Positions 1 through 6,997 of a stretch of 9,510 nucleotides of DNA are shown here, one piece after another (the first letter of the stretch is position 1; each line of letters begins with the position of its first letter). The translations under genes and the position numbers were made by a program. Below the pieces are notes generated by a model. It searched no databases and was not told where the DNA came from. It worked only from the letters and a program-made list of their open reading frames with translations. The stretch is from Desulfatitalea sp. (GTDB taxonomy: Bacteria; Desulfobacterota; Desulfobacteria; Desulfobacterales; Desulfosarcinaceae), in assembly GCA_013041835.1 (NCBI GenBank), contig JABDRH010000233.1, positions 1-9,510 on the forward strand, given 5' to 3'.

Positions 1-5
1 GTAAT

Positions 6-41
6 AAAGGGGATGATCCATATTTTATCACCGTCCCCTTT
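6..41 (-). terminator. Probable intrinsic terminator downstream of the sigma-54 regulator gene
   Basis: A perfect 8-bp inverted repeat, AAAGGGGA (6-13) and TCCCCTTT (34-41), is continued inside by TGAT (14-17) pairing with ATCA (27-30) across a 3-nt bulge. Read on the minus strand, the stem lies about 40 bp beyond the TAA stop at 80-82 and is followed by a T-rich tract (TTTATTAC). The near-symmetric A/T flanks mean it could also stop a convergent transcript entering from outside the window. Confidence 0.5.
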
Positions 42-79
42 CATCCAACCTTAAAAGGGATGGTCATAGGAATTATATC

Positions 80-1645
80 TTAAACTCGTGATACAGCTTT
101 TTTGTCGTATGGGATGCCTAATTTTATCATTCTGCTTCGCAATGTGCTCGGATGAATCTTGAGCAGTTCCGCCGCCCCGCCGGGGCCCTCAATTTTGTAA
201 CTGGTACGCATTAACACAGACTCAATATATTTACGGTTAATTTCATCTAAGGAGATGATCTCTTCCGATGGAAATGCGGGTCGTACTTTCGCCGGTGACT
301 GGGTTTCAACCGATAGACACGGGAACTCCAACAATTGCTGGTCACCGCTGACCCGGCTTTGAATAAGTTCCCGTTCCACTAAGTTTTCGAGTTCCCTAGC
401 GTTTCCCGGCCAGCTATAGGCCTGAAGCCTGTCCATACTGCCCGGTGTCAATTTGGGTGATCGCCTGATATTCATTTCCTTGGACTTTTTGTCGATAAAA
501 TGGCTGACCAGTACGGGGATATCTTCGGAACGGTGACGTAAAGGGGGAATGATAATGGGAAAGACATTCAACCTGAACCACAAATCTTCCCGGAATGTAC
601 CTGACTTCACCATCTCTTCCAGCTTCCGATGGGTGGCGCTGATAATACGTACATCGACGGAGATCGGATCATTGCCCCCCACTCGTTCGATCTCGTGCTG
701 TTGTAAAACCCTAAGCAGCTTTACCTGAGCAGTCATTGACATTTCACCGATTTCATCCAGAAAAAGGGTTCCCCGATGAGCTCTTTCGAACTTGCCGTAT
801 CGCTGGGAAAGGGCGCCGGTAAAGGCGCCTTTTTCATGGCCAAAAAGCTCGCTGTCAATCAAGCTTTCGGGGATGCCGCCGCAATTCACTTTGACAAAGG
901 GTTTGTCCCGGCGACTGGAACTCTTATGGATGGCATTGGCCACAAGTTCTTTACCCACACCGGTTTCACCGAGAATTAAAACCGGACTGTTCAGCGGTGC
1001 AACCTGCTGCACCATCTGCATGGTGTTTTTTAGTCCAAATTCAGCGCCGACTATTTTCCCCTCGTTAAGTATTTTCAGTTCTTTTTTCAGATCACGGTTT
1101 TCGTCGGCGACAAGGTCTCGAAGTCTCGATATTTCACGATATTGCATGATGTTAGAGGTGGCAATGGATAGCGGATCATGGAGTAAGGAAAGCAGATGGC
1201 CGTGTGCGGCCGTGTATTGATGTTTGCCGCTTGCGCAAATTACAAAAACTGCGTGTCTATTTGCCTCAAGTTCCAGACCCATACTGATGATCGAACAATC
1301 CCGCGAAAAAGCGCTGCGCATAATAATTTGGAAGTCTTCATGTTCTTTCAAAATGTCGTTGATAATTCGAATCCGAGGCGCTTTTTGGAGTAATGCTTGG
1401 CGGGCTATGTTGCCGCCCTGTCGTGAATAAGAGACGGTAAATAAATCTCTTTTAATTTTACCGCTCCCGGCCCAGGCCAGGGTGCTACTGACGTTCATTG
1501 TCGGATCGTATACCCCGATGGCCAACTCTTCAACCGGCATGTGGTTTTTCAAGTAATCAATCAACTCTGTCAAAGCTTTGTCCACATTTAAGCTTCTGCA
1601 AATAAGCATGGCAGCTTCCCGGAAGAATTCATTCTCGTTTTGCAT
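80..1645 (-). CDS. Sigma-54-dependent transcriptional activator, FhlA-like (GAF-like sensor, AAA+, Fis-type HTH)
   Basis: This is an enhancer-binding protein of 521 residues that should use ATP hydrolysis to open sigma-54 promoter complexes. Residues 1-165 look like a GAF-type sensory domain, not a phosphoacceptor receiver, so activation by a small ligand is more likely than by a histidine kinase. A charged, probably coiled-coil linker spans about 168-195. The AAA+ domain carries Walker A GETGVGKE (226-233), the sigma-54 contact loop GAFTGA (273-278) and Walker B GTLFLDE (292-298), all intact. The C-terminal helix-turn-helix (about 478-511, GGAAELLKIHPSTLRSRM) resembles the FhlA/NorR type. 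The ATG at 1643-1645 has only a weak purine-rich ribosome site (AGAGAA). It is divergent from the glycyl radical operon, and repeated operator-like sites and a -24/-12 promoter lie between them, so it is probably that operon's specific activator. The ligand cannot be told from sequence. Confidence 0.95.
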   Translation of the reverse strand: MQNENEFFREAAMLICRSLNVDKALTELIDYLKNHMPVEELAIGVYDPTMNVSSTLAWAGSGKIKRDLFTVSYSRQGGNIARQALLQKAPRIRIINDILKEHEDFQIIMRSAFSRDCSIISMGLELEANRHAVFVICASGKHQYTAAHGHLLSLLHDPLSIATSNIMQYREISRLRDLVADENRDLKKELKILNEGKIVGAEFGLKNTMQMVQQVAPLNSPVLILGETGVGKELVANAIHKSSSRRDKPFVKVNCGGIPESLIDSELFGHEKGAFTGALSQRYGKFERAHRGTLFLDEIGEMSMTAQVKLLRVLQQHEIERVGGNDPISVDVRIISATHRKLEEMVKSGTFREDLWFRLNVFPIIIPPLRHRSEDIPVLVSHFIDKKSKEMNIRRSPKLTPGSMDRLQAYSWPGNARELENLVERELIQSRVSGDQQLLEFPCLSVETQSPAKVRPAFPSEEIISLDEINRKYIESVLMRTSYKIEGPGGAAELLKIHPSTLRSRMIKLGIPYDKKAVSRV

Positions 1646-1707
1646 GTGTTTTCTCTAATAATTTTGCGGTAGTTAATGGACCCATGAGCACTCTTGAATA
1701 CCTGCGT

Positions 1708-1819
1708 CTTCGATATTTAGCAGATTCATACATTTCTGTCAAATATCGAAGCTAAAAAATTTGATATATAGCAGAACGAGCTTCAGAAAATAATGCTAAC
1801 GTTTTAGATATATAGGATA
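1708..1819. promoter_or_regulatory. Putative upstream activator sites: four copies of a 17-bp motif
   Basis: Site A, CTTCGATATTTAGCAGA (1708-1724, plus), is mirrored by site B on the minus strand (1735-1751), which matches at 15 of 17 positions with a 10-bp spacer. Site C (1759-1775, plus) matches A at 14 of 17, 51 bp downstream, about five helical turns. Site D (1803-1819) matches A at 12 of 17 and abuts the promoter. The A/B pair is centred about 123 bp upstream of the predicted transcription start, a usual distance for enhancer sites of sigma-54 activators. That the neighbouring regulator binds here is inference; D may instead be chance in an AT-rich stretch. Confidence 0.6.
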
Positions 1820-1826
1820 CATTTGT

Positions 1827-1842
1827 TGGCATGTATTTGGCA
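1827..1842 (+). promoter_or_regulatory. Sigma-54 (-24/-12) promoter of the glycyl radical enzyme operon
   Basis: The sequence TGGCATGTATTTGGCA fits the sigma-54 consensus TGGCAYG-N4-TTGCA with one difference in the -12 element. The invariant GG (1828-1829) and GC (1840-1841) are exactly 10 bp apart. It lies downstream of the operator-like repeats and next to a sigma-54 activator gene. Transcription would start near 1853, leaving an untranslated leader of about 235 nt. Among the GG-N10-GC matches I found between 1853 and 2088 none was as good; 2028-2043 is the nearest alternative and clearly weaker. Confidence 0.65.
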
Positions 1843-1852
1843 AGCTATTCTC

Positions 1853-2088
1853 ATTACGGGCTTGGGCCAAACATGGTCCACTGAGGCATCTTAAAATGAT
1901 GCGAACAGTAGTTATCTACAAAAATAACAGGTTGTTGACTTTTTAAGCGGCCATATTGACCCTATTGGTGGCGAGGTTGGAACAAAGCCCCTCATTCACT
2001 TACAGGGTCTGCCAAATTAAATGGGTGCGGCTCTATTCGAGCAGCATTACGAAATGTCATAAATCGCTAAATAGCAAGGAGACAAACT
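1853..2088 (+). other. Long leader between predicted transcription start and the glycyl radical enzyme gene
   Basis: No convincing ORF is seen in this stretch of about 235 nt. It holds a small hairpin candidate, GCATC (1886-1890) with GATGC (1898-1902), and a stronger hairpin at 2026-2046. No riboswitch class was recognised by eye. The stretch ends with the ribosome site AAGGAG (2076-2081) seven bases before the ATG at 2089. Confidence 0.4.
2026..2046 (+). promoter_or_regulatory. Leader hairpin or palindromic operator before the glycyl radical enzyme gene
   Basis: TGCGGCTC (2026-2033) and GAGCAGCA (2039-2046) can pair in an 8-bp stem with one mismatch around a 5-nt TATTC loop. It lies 30 nt upstream of the ribosome binding site. 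There is no T-run after it, so it is not an intrinsic terminator. It could stabilise the mRNA or be a protein-binding site; neither is shown. Confidence 0.35.
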
Positions 2089-4515
2089 ATGGCAGCAAAG
2101 GTGAGTAACAAAACAGTTAGCGTAAAAACTGAGACAACCAGAGGTCAGAGGATATGGGGGAGGTACCTGGAGAAACGGTTAAGCCCGGAAGCAGGGAAGG
2201 TATCGATAGAATGGCCCAGATTGATAACGGCTGGGCACAGGGAAAATACCGCTCTGCCGGCGGTACTGAGAAAAGCGAAGATGTTCGAGAAACAATGCCT
2301 TGATGTTCGGCTTACGATCGAAGACGACGAGCAGCTGCTGCTGGGTTCGGTTGCCCTTGAACCCTGGGCATGGAGATGGAATGTAAACTGGTCCGGCCGA
2401 GACTGGGTAATGCAGGAGATTGCGTCAGGCGACCTGGCCGATGTCGTAAATGAAGAGGATGTGGCCGAAGTCAAGGAGATTTGCGAGTACTGGAAAGATA
2501 AGTGTGCGGACGATATTTATCATGCCTGGTTGAAGGAGAATGGGTGGAATGACTTTGCGCTGCAGCAATGCGAGCCGGGCGTTTGTAGTGCCAATCTTTG
2601 GGCTACGGCAAGTACGTCGCCGGGTATGGAGGTGGCGGACTATGAGAAGATGCTCCGCATAGGGCTAAAAGGCGTGATCGTCGAGGTCGAAGAAGAGCTG
2701 CAGCAAACCGATGTGGTTGAAGAAGGGAGCGTTCGAAAACGAGATTTCCTCCTGGCATTGCGCATTGTGCTTCGCGCGTCAATCCGTTACGCCGAGCGGA
2801 ACGCCGAGTTTGCAAGAGAACTTGCGGCCACGGCTACCGGCAAACGCAAGGCGGAACTCGAAAAAATGGCTGAGACATGCGCCTGGGTTCCGGCAAACCC
2901 GGCACGAAATTTCCAGGAAGCGTTGCAGGCCTCATGGTTTGTGCGCTGTTTCGAGGAGATGGACCAGAAGACGCCAATCACCACGCCTGGGAGAATGGAT
3001 CAATTTCTTTATCCTTATTACAAGAAAGATATTGAGGAAGGAAGGATAACCAGGGAGGAAGCCCTGGAGCTTTTGGAGTGCTATCGCGTTAAAATGAGCA
3101 TGACCCGATACTTTGTGAACAAACTTGTCCGGGATTTTGCTTCACAGGTACAAGTCACCAATGTCACTATAGGTGGGCAGACCCCGGACGGAAAAGACGC
3201 CACCAACGAGATGTCTTATCTTTTCCTGGAGGCCGCCATGGGGACAAGGACTGCGCATCCTACGCTCAGTGTAAGAGTGCATGATGGGTCACCGCGAGAA
3301 TTTCTTCTAAAGGCGGTAGCGCTTCTCAGCACCGGCATCGGATTTCCGGCGTTCTTCAATGATACGAGCATGATGGCGTCCTGGTCGCAATGGGGGGTTC
3401 CTTTGCATGATCTTCGCAATTATTGTGTGACCGGCTGTGTCATGCCCATTATACCCGGTAAGACAGGGTATAGTGGCTGGATGTATATAAATTGCGGGAA
3501 GGCGGTGGAATTGGCCCTAAACAACGGTATTGATCCCAGAACCAGCATCAAAGGCGGGGTCGCCACCGGCACGTTCGAGGATTTAAAAACCTTTGATCAG
3601 TTCTACGCAGCCTATAAAAAGCAATTAGAGCACATCATCGAACAGACTTGGCCAAAGACGAAGGCGGCGGTCGTGCACGTTGCATCAGAATCGCCGACCT
3701 TGTTCGACTCTGCCCTTATTGCCGATTGCATACAGCGCGGCAAAAGCTGTATGGCGGGAGGCGGTGGGGGACACTACTTTAACGATTTACTCCTTCCAAT
3801 TGGACAAATCAGCGCCGCTGATTCTTTAACAGTAATCAAGAAGCTTGTCTACGAAGAAGGCAAGATCGGCAAACAAGAACTTCTGAAGGCTTTAGCCGCC
3901 AATTTTGATGGATATGATGATATCCGGCGGCTTTGTTTGGAGGCGCCAAAGTATGGCAATGACGAAGATTACGCAGACGCCATGGCGGTCGATTTAATCG
4001 CCTTTTTGAACGATTGCGCTGCCAATATGGAAGGTTTCCTCGGACGGAAAGCAAGGATGCTCGGCTTATCCTATGCGATGCATCAAGGTTTCGGGAGACC
4101 GACGGGCGCCCTGCCGAACGGTCGGCTGGCGGGGATGACCCTGAACGATGGTTCGGTATCCGCCTCACAAGGGATGGATGTCGAAGGTGTTACGGCGCTG
4201 ATAAACTCCGCCGGAAAGATAGACCAGATGTCTGACTTTTGCGATCTCATGAACGTCAAGTTCCATCCCTCCGCTTTAAAGACGAAGGATGACCAAGTCA
4301 AGCTGCTGGCCCTGATAAAGACACATTTCCAGCACGGATCCAAGCATATACAGTTCAATGTTATCGACAAAGCGACGCTGGTCGATGCCAAAGAAAATCC
4401 GCTGGAGCATAAGAACTTACTTGTGCGAGTGGCAGGCTATAGCGCGTTCTTTACCGCATTGGATCCACCCATACAGGACGAGATTATCAATCGGACCGAG
4501 CATACTTTAAGCTGA
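2089..4515 (+). CDS. Glycyl radical enzyme (pyruvate formate-lyase superfamily), atypical active-site motif
   Basis: This 808-residue protein is expected to carry out radical chemistry on a substrate I cannot identify, through a Gly radical and a transient Cys thiyl radical. The PFL-type barrel is recognisable from about residue 20: GRMDQFLYPYY (301-311), IGGQTPDGKDATNE (361-374), HPTLSVRVH (390-398), GFPAFFND (418-425) and the finger-loop Cys450 in YCVTGCVMP (445-453). The C-terminal glycine radical loop is RVAGYSA with Gly783, 25 residues from the end. In most dehydratase, lyase and decarboxylase families the active-site motif is Gly-Cys-Val-Glu-Pro; here Met452 replaces the Glu, so base-assisted elimination or HPAD-type decarboxylation is unlikely. 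A Trp-rich segment (Trp93, 95, 97, 101, 106) is also unusual. AAGGAG seven bases upstream supports the ATG. Its own activase follows two bases after the stop. Superfamily is certain; reaction unknown. Confidence 0.95.
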   Translation: MAAKVSNKTVSVKTETTRGQRIWGRYLEKRLSPEAGKVSIEWPRLITAGHRENTALPAVLRKAKMFEKQCLDVRLTIEDDEQLLLGSVALEPWAWRWNVNWSGRDWVMQEIASGDLADVVNEEDVAEVKEICEYWKDKCADDIYHAWLKENGWNDFALQQCEPGVCSANLWATASTSPGMEVADYEKMLRIGLKGVIVEVEEELQQTDVVEEGSVRKRDFLLALRIVLRASIRYAERNAEFARELAATATGKRKAELEKMAETCAWVPANPARNFQEALQASWFVRCFEEMDQKTPITTPGRMDQFLYPYYKKDIEEGRITREEALELLECYRVKMSMTRYFVNKLVRDFASQVQVTNVTIGGQTPDGKDATNEMSYLFLEAAMGTRTAHPTLSVRVHDGSPREFLLKAVALLSTGIGFPAFFNDTSMMASWSQWGVPLHDLRNYCVTGCVMPIIPGKTGYSGWMYINCGKAVELALNNGIDPRTSIKGGVATGTFEDLKTFDQFYAAYKKQLEHIIEQTWPKTKAAVVHVASESPTLFDSALIADCIQRGKSCMAGGGGGHYFNDLLLPIGQISAADSLTVIKKLVYEEGKIGKQELLKALAANFDGYDDIRRLCLEAPKYGNDEDYADAMAVDLIAFLNDCAANMEGFLGRKARMLGLSYAMHQGFGRPTGALPNGRLAGMTLNDGSVSASQGMDVEGVTALINSAGKIDQMSDFCDLMNVKFHPSALKTKDDQVKLLALIKTHFQHGSKHIQFNVIDKATLVDAKENPLEHKNLLVRVAGYSAFFTALDPPIQDEIINRTEHTLS

Positions 4516-4517
4516 GA

Positions 4518-5438
4518 GTGAACCCAATGAGCAGACAACTACAACCCAAGACCGATCAAGGGGTCGTCTTCAACATACAAAGGTATTCAATTCACGACGG
4601 ACCGGGCATCCGGACGACGGTGTTCTTGAAAGGCTGCCCACTCAGGTGTTTCTGGTGCCAGAATCCCGAATCGCACAGGAAAGAACCGCAGGTGTCCCTG
4701 AACAGTGACGCCTGCGCTCTGTGTGGGCGATGCGTCAGTGTTTGCCCGACCGACGCCATAAGCTTGGGGACCAAGTCCTCTGCAATAGATAGAGACAAGT
4801 GTAGTGGCTGTGGCAAATGTGTCCAAGCCTGTCCCAATGATGCGAGGAGTCTTGCAGGGACCATTTTGACAGTTGATGAGGTCATGCGTCAGGTTTTCAA
4901 GGATGTCAGGTTTTATGAGAATTCCGGAGGCGGGGTTACGCTGTCCGGCGGCGAGCCGTTGTATCAGGCTGATTTTGCTCTTTCCATTCTTCAGCGTTGT
5001 AAAGATTCAGGCTTGCACACGACTATTGAGACCTGTGGATGTGTGTCGTGGGATGTCATGAAGAATATTTTGGAGTATACCGATCTTGTTTTTTTCGACA
5101 TCAAACATCTGCAACCAGCCAGGCATCTGGAAGGATGCGGGAAGTCCAACTCTCTGATTTTGGCCAATGCCAAAAAGGTTGCCGAGTGCAAGCCAATTAT
5201 CGTGCGAGTGCCCTTGATACCAGGCTTCAATGACTCTTCAGAGGCGATCGCCGAGATCGCTCAGTTTGTGAAAACAGAGTTGGGCGCAGTTGAGGTGGAG
5301 TTGCTTCCCTATAACAAGATGGGGGAAGTCAAATTTGAGCGATTAGACAAAAAGAGCGTGGCCAAGCAAACTCAGGGGAAAGACTATTTAGAAGGTCTCA
5401 GGGTGGTCGTAGCGGATTTGCTTGGAAGTAGCGTTTAG
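4518..5438 (+). CDS. Glycyl radical enzyme activase (radical SAM, with two 4Fe-4S ferredoxin clusters)
   Basis: This cytoplasmic enzyme should abstract a hydrogen from Gly783 of the upstream enzyme using S-adenosylmethionine and a reduced 4Fe-4S cluster. Of 306 residues, the N-terminus has the activase signature IHDGPGIRTTVFLKG (25-39) followed by the radical-SAM cysteines Cys40, Cys44 and Cys47 (CX3CX2C). An inserted ferredoxin-like domain supplies two cluster motifs, Cys66/69/72/76 and Cys95/98/101/105, as in activases of dehydratase, decarboxylase and benzylsuccinate synthase type, and unlike the PFL activase, which lacks the insert. The SAM-binding GGEP is at 144-147. The gene begins two bases after the preceding stop, so the two are almost surely cotranscribed. 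Start is uncertain: GTG at 4518 has little ribosome site, while ATG at 4527, three codons in, has GAGAG about 8 bases upstream and may be the real start. Confidence 0.95.
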   Translation: MNPMSRQLQPKTDQGVVFNIQRYSIHDGPGIRTTVFLKGCPLRCFWCQNPESHRKEPQVSLNSDACALCGRCVSVCPTDAISLGTKSSAIDRDKCSGCGKCVQACPNDARSLAGTILTVDEVMRQVFKDVRFYENSGGGVTLSGGEPLYQADFALSILQRCKDSGLHTTIETCGCVSWDVMKNILEYTDLVFFDIKHLQPARHLEGCGKSNSLILANAKKVAECKPIIVRVPLIPGFNDSSEAIAEIAQFVKTELGAVEVELLPYNKMGEVKFERLDKKSVAKQTQGKDYLEGLRVVVADLLGSSV

Positions 5439-5483
5439 GTTCCTTGAAAAGAAGAAGGGTTATGAATAGAAAGGAGATGAGTT

Positions 5484-6896
5484 ATGTCTGAGTATGATGT
5501 AGTTGTGGTGGGCGGCGGCATCGGCGGCCTGTCCGCCGGCGCTTTACTGGCGAAAGCCGGCAAAAAGGTTTTGATCCTGGAAAAGAGCAAGGAAGTGGGT
5601 GGCTTTGCGAGATCGTTCACACCCGCTCCCGGCTATATCACCGATAATGGTGCGCACGGATTGTTCCTCAGCGACCAAAATGTCATTTTCGAAGTCTATC
5701 GCAGGCTTGAAAAGCAAGCGCCAAAACTGGCCAGTTCGATTGCCCATAGCCAGCACTCGAGCGAAATGTGGACCCACCATGAAGGCCAGTTTAAGAATAT
5801 GGCAGACATCATGAATCCCGAGGAAATGGCAAGAGTAATCGGCTTGATCTCCCAGCTGCCAAAGGAGGAAATACCGCGACTGTGCGCAGTTCGCCTAAAA
5901 GACTATATCCATGGGTTGACTGAAGACCCCGGGGTGCGCCACTACTTCCGGCTTATGGGAGGACTCTGGGCTGTGATAGCCAGAGGGGATGACGCTTCGG
6001 CAGGCTACCTTGTTTCCGCGATGCAGGAATGCCTGGGCAAATTCCCGGGGAAGCCGTTACTCGCGGACATCGTTACAGGCGGATGGCACCATCTGTTTCT
6101 TCCGATGGTAGAAAGTATCAAGGAAAACGGCGGTGAAATTAGGACCGGCGCCGCGGCCTCGGAAATTATTATCGAGGATGGGAAAGTTCAAGGCGTGGAG
6201 ATAGATAAGGGCCCTAAAGTAAAAATGGGCTACGTCTCAACGGGCGTGGAGAGAATCGAATGTACGTCAGTGGTGTGCGCCGTACCACTCTGGGATTTGT
6301 TCCGGGTTGTCAGGGAAAGCGTTCTGCCACACTGGTACGTGGCGTCGGTGAAAGATGTCTGCCGGAATCTGACGCAACTCTATACGCTCTATGCGGGCAT
6401 GAAGGAGCCGATGTGGGATCCCCCGCATCGTGGCTATGTCCTGGTGGATCTGCCAAGAACTGCATCTACTCACGGGACAGTTGGTATTACACACCATAAC
6501 ATGCTCGATTCCACCAGGGCCCCTGAAGGGGAGTATCTGTTTACCGTGATGATTCAAGCCGACGAGCTGGAGTATCCCTGTTATGTGGCAAACGACAAGG
6601 CTGAAAACAGAAGGCGCATTATCGAGATATTCGACAAAGTGGAGGCGGATATCCTGGACATCTGGCCCAAGTACAAGGATAGACTTTGGACCTTCCGCCA
6701 TGCCAGCGTTACAGGCATATCACAACAGCCCGGATACGCATCCGCCACCCGGTTGCCTGATGTGCAGCCGCCGGGAATCGAAGGCCTGTACCTGGTGGGC
6801 GAACAGTTACAGGGGAAAAAGGGCTGGGAGGCAGGAACAGGCGCTGTCGCAGCCTCAGCGCTGAAAACCGCAGACTTGATCATGAAGCGGGCCTAG
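5484..6896 (+). CDS. FAD-dependent oxidoreductase, phytoene dehydrogenase/CrtI-like (paralogue 1)
   Basis: This 470-residue flavoprotein belongs to the broad phytoene desaturase, carotenoid isomerase and retinol saturase group (COG1233-like). The N-terminal Rossmann fold binds FAD: GGGIGG (10-15), with acidic Glu33 closing the motif in ILEK, then VGGFARSF. The C-terminal FAD contact LYLVGEQLQG leads into a GAVAASALKTADLI helix, as in the family. No signal peptide or membrane span is evident, so it is probably cytoplasmic or membrane-peripheral. AAGGAG (5471-5476) is seven bases before the ATG, and the gene starts 45 bp after the activase, so it shares the operon. The substrate is unknown; family members desaturate, saturate or isomerise hydrophobic conjugated compounds. 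With no other carotenoid gene nearby, carotenoid synthesis is improbable; a role on the substrate or product of the glycyl radical enzyme is inferred from context. Confidence 0.88.
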   Translation: MSEYDVVVVGGGIGGLSAGALLAKAGKKVLILEKSKEVGGFARSFTPAPGYITDNGAHGLFLSDQNVIFEVYRRLEKQAPKLASSIAHSQHSSEMWTHHEGQFKNMADIMNPEEMARVIGLISQLPKEEIPRLCAVRLKDYIHGLTEDPGVRHYFRLMGGLWAVIARGDDASAGYLVSAMQECLGKFPGKPLLADIVTGGWHHLFLPMVESIKENGGEIRTGAAASEIIIEDGKVQGVEIDKGPKVKMGYVSTGVERIECTSVVCAVPLWDLFRVVRESVLPHWYVASVKDVCRNLTQLYTLYAGMKEPMWDPPHRGYVLVDLPRTASTHGTVGITHHNMLDSTRAPEGEYLFTVMIQADELEYPCYVANDKAENRRRIIEIFDKVEADILDIWPKYKDRLWTFRHASVTGISQQPGYASATRLPDVQPPGIEGLYLVGEQLQGKKGWEAGTGAVAASALKTADLIMKRA

Positions 6897-6997
6897 CGAA
6901 AGCGCTTATTTTATAATCCATACGAAACTGATCAGCAATATATGGCAAATATTTATGCCGTGTTAACGGGAAGAACGATGAAGGAAGGAGATGAGCA

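Noticed and set aside
792..1220. Open frame of 142 codons opposite the regulator gene
   Set aside because: It lies wholly antisense to the conserved AAA+ domain of the regulator, is low-complexity Ser/Arg-rich, and lacks a ribosome site.
1895..1950. Sixteen-codon ORF in the leader (from ATG at about 1895)
   Set aside because: It has no ribosome binding site, and its sequence is not rich in any single amino acid that would suggest attenuation.
3836..4391. Long antisense open frames opposite the glycyl radical enzyme gene
   Set aside because: They overlap a well-supported gene with intact superfamily motifs. Their Arg/Ser/Pro-rich translations look like a shadow of its codon pattern, and no family was recognised.
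2089..4515. Assignment as pyruvate formate-lyase, hydroxyphenylacetate decarboxylase or benzylsuccinate synthase
   Set aside because: There is no Cys-Cys pair as in PFL, no Cys-X-Glu as in the decarboxylase, and no adjacent small-subunit genes as in decarboxylase or benzylsuccinate systems.
6267..6701. Antisense 144-codon open frame within the first flavoenzyme gene
   Set aside because: It is fully overlapped by a gene with conserved FAD-binding ends and a clear ribosome site, and it has no recognisable domain.
6895..6907. Terminator between the two flavoenzyme genes
   Set aside because: AGCG (6895-6898) and CGCT (6903-6906) give only a 4-bp stem followed by an interrupted TATTTTATAA tract, too weak to claim.
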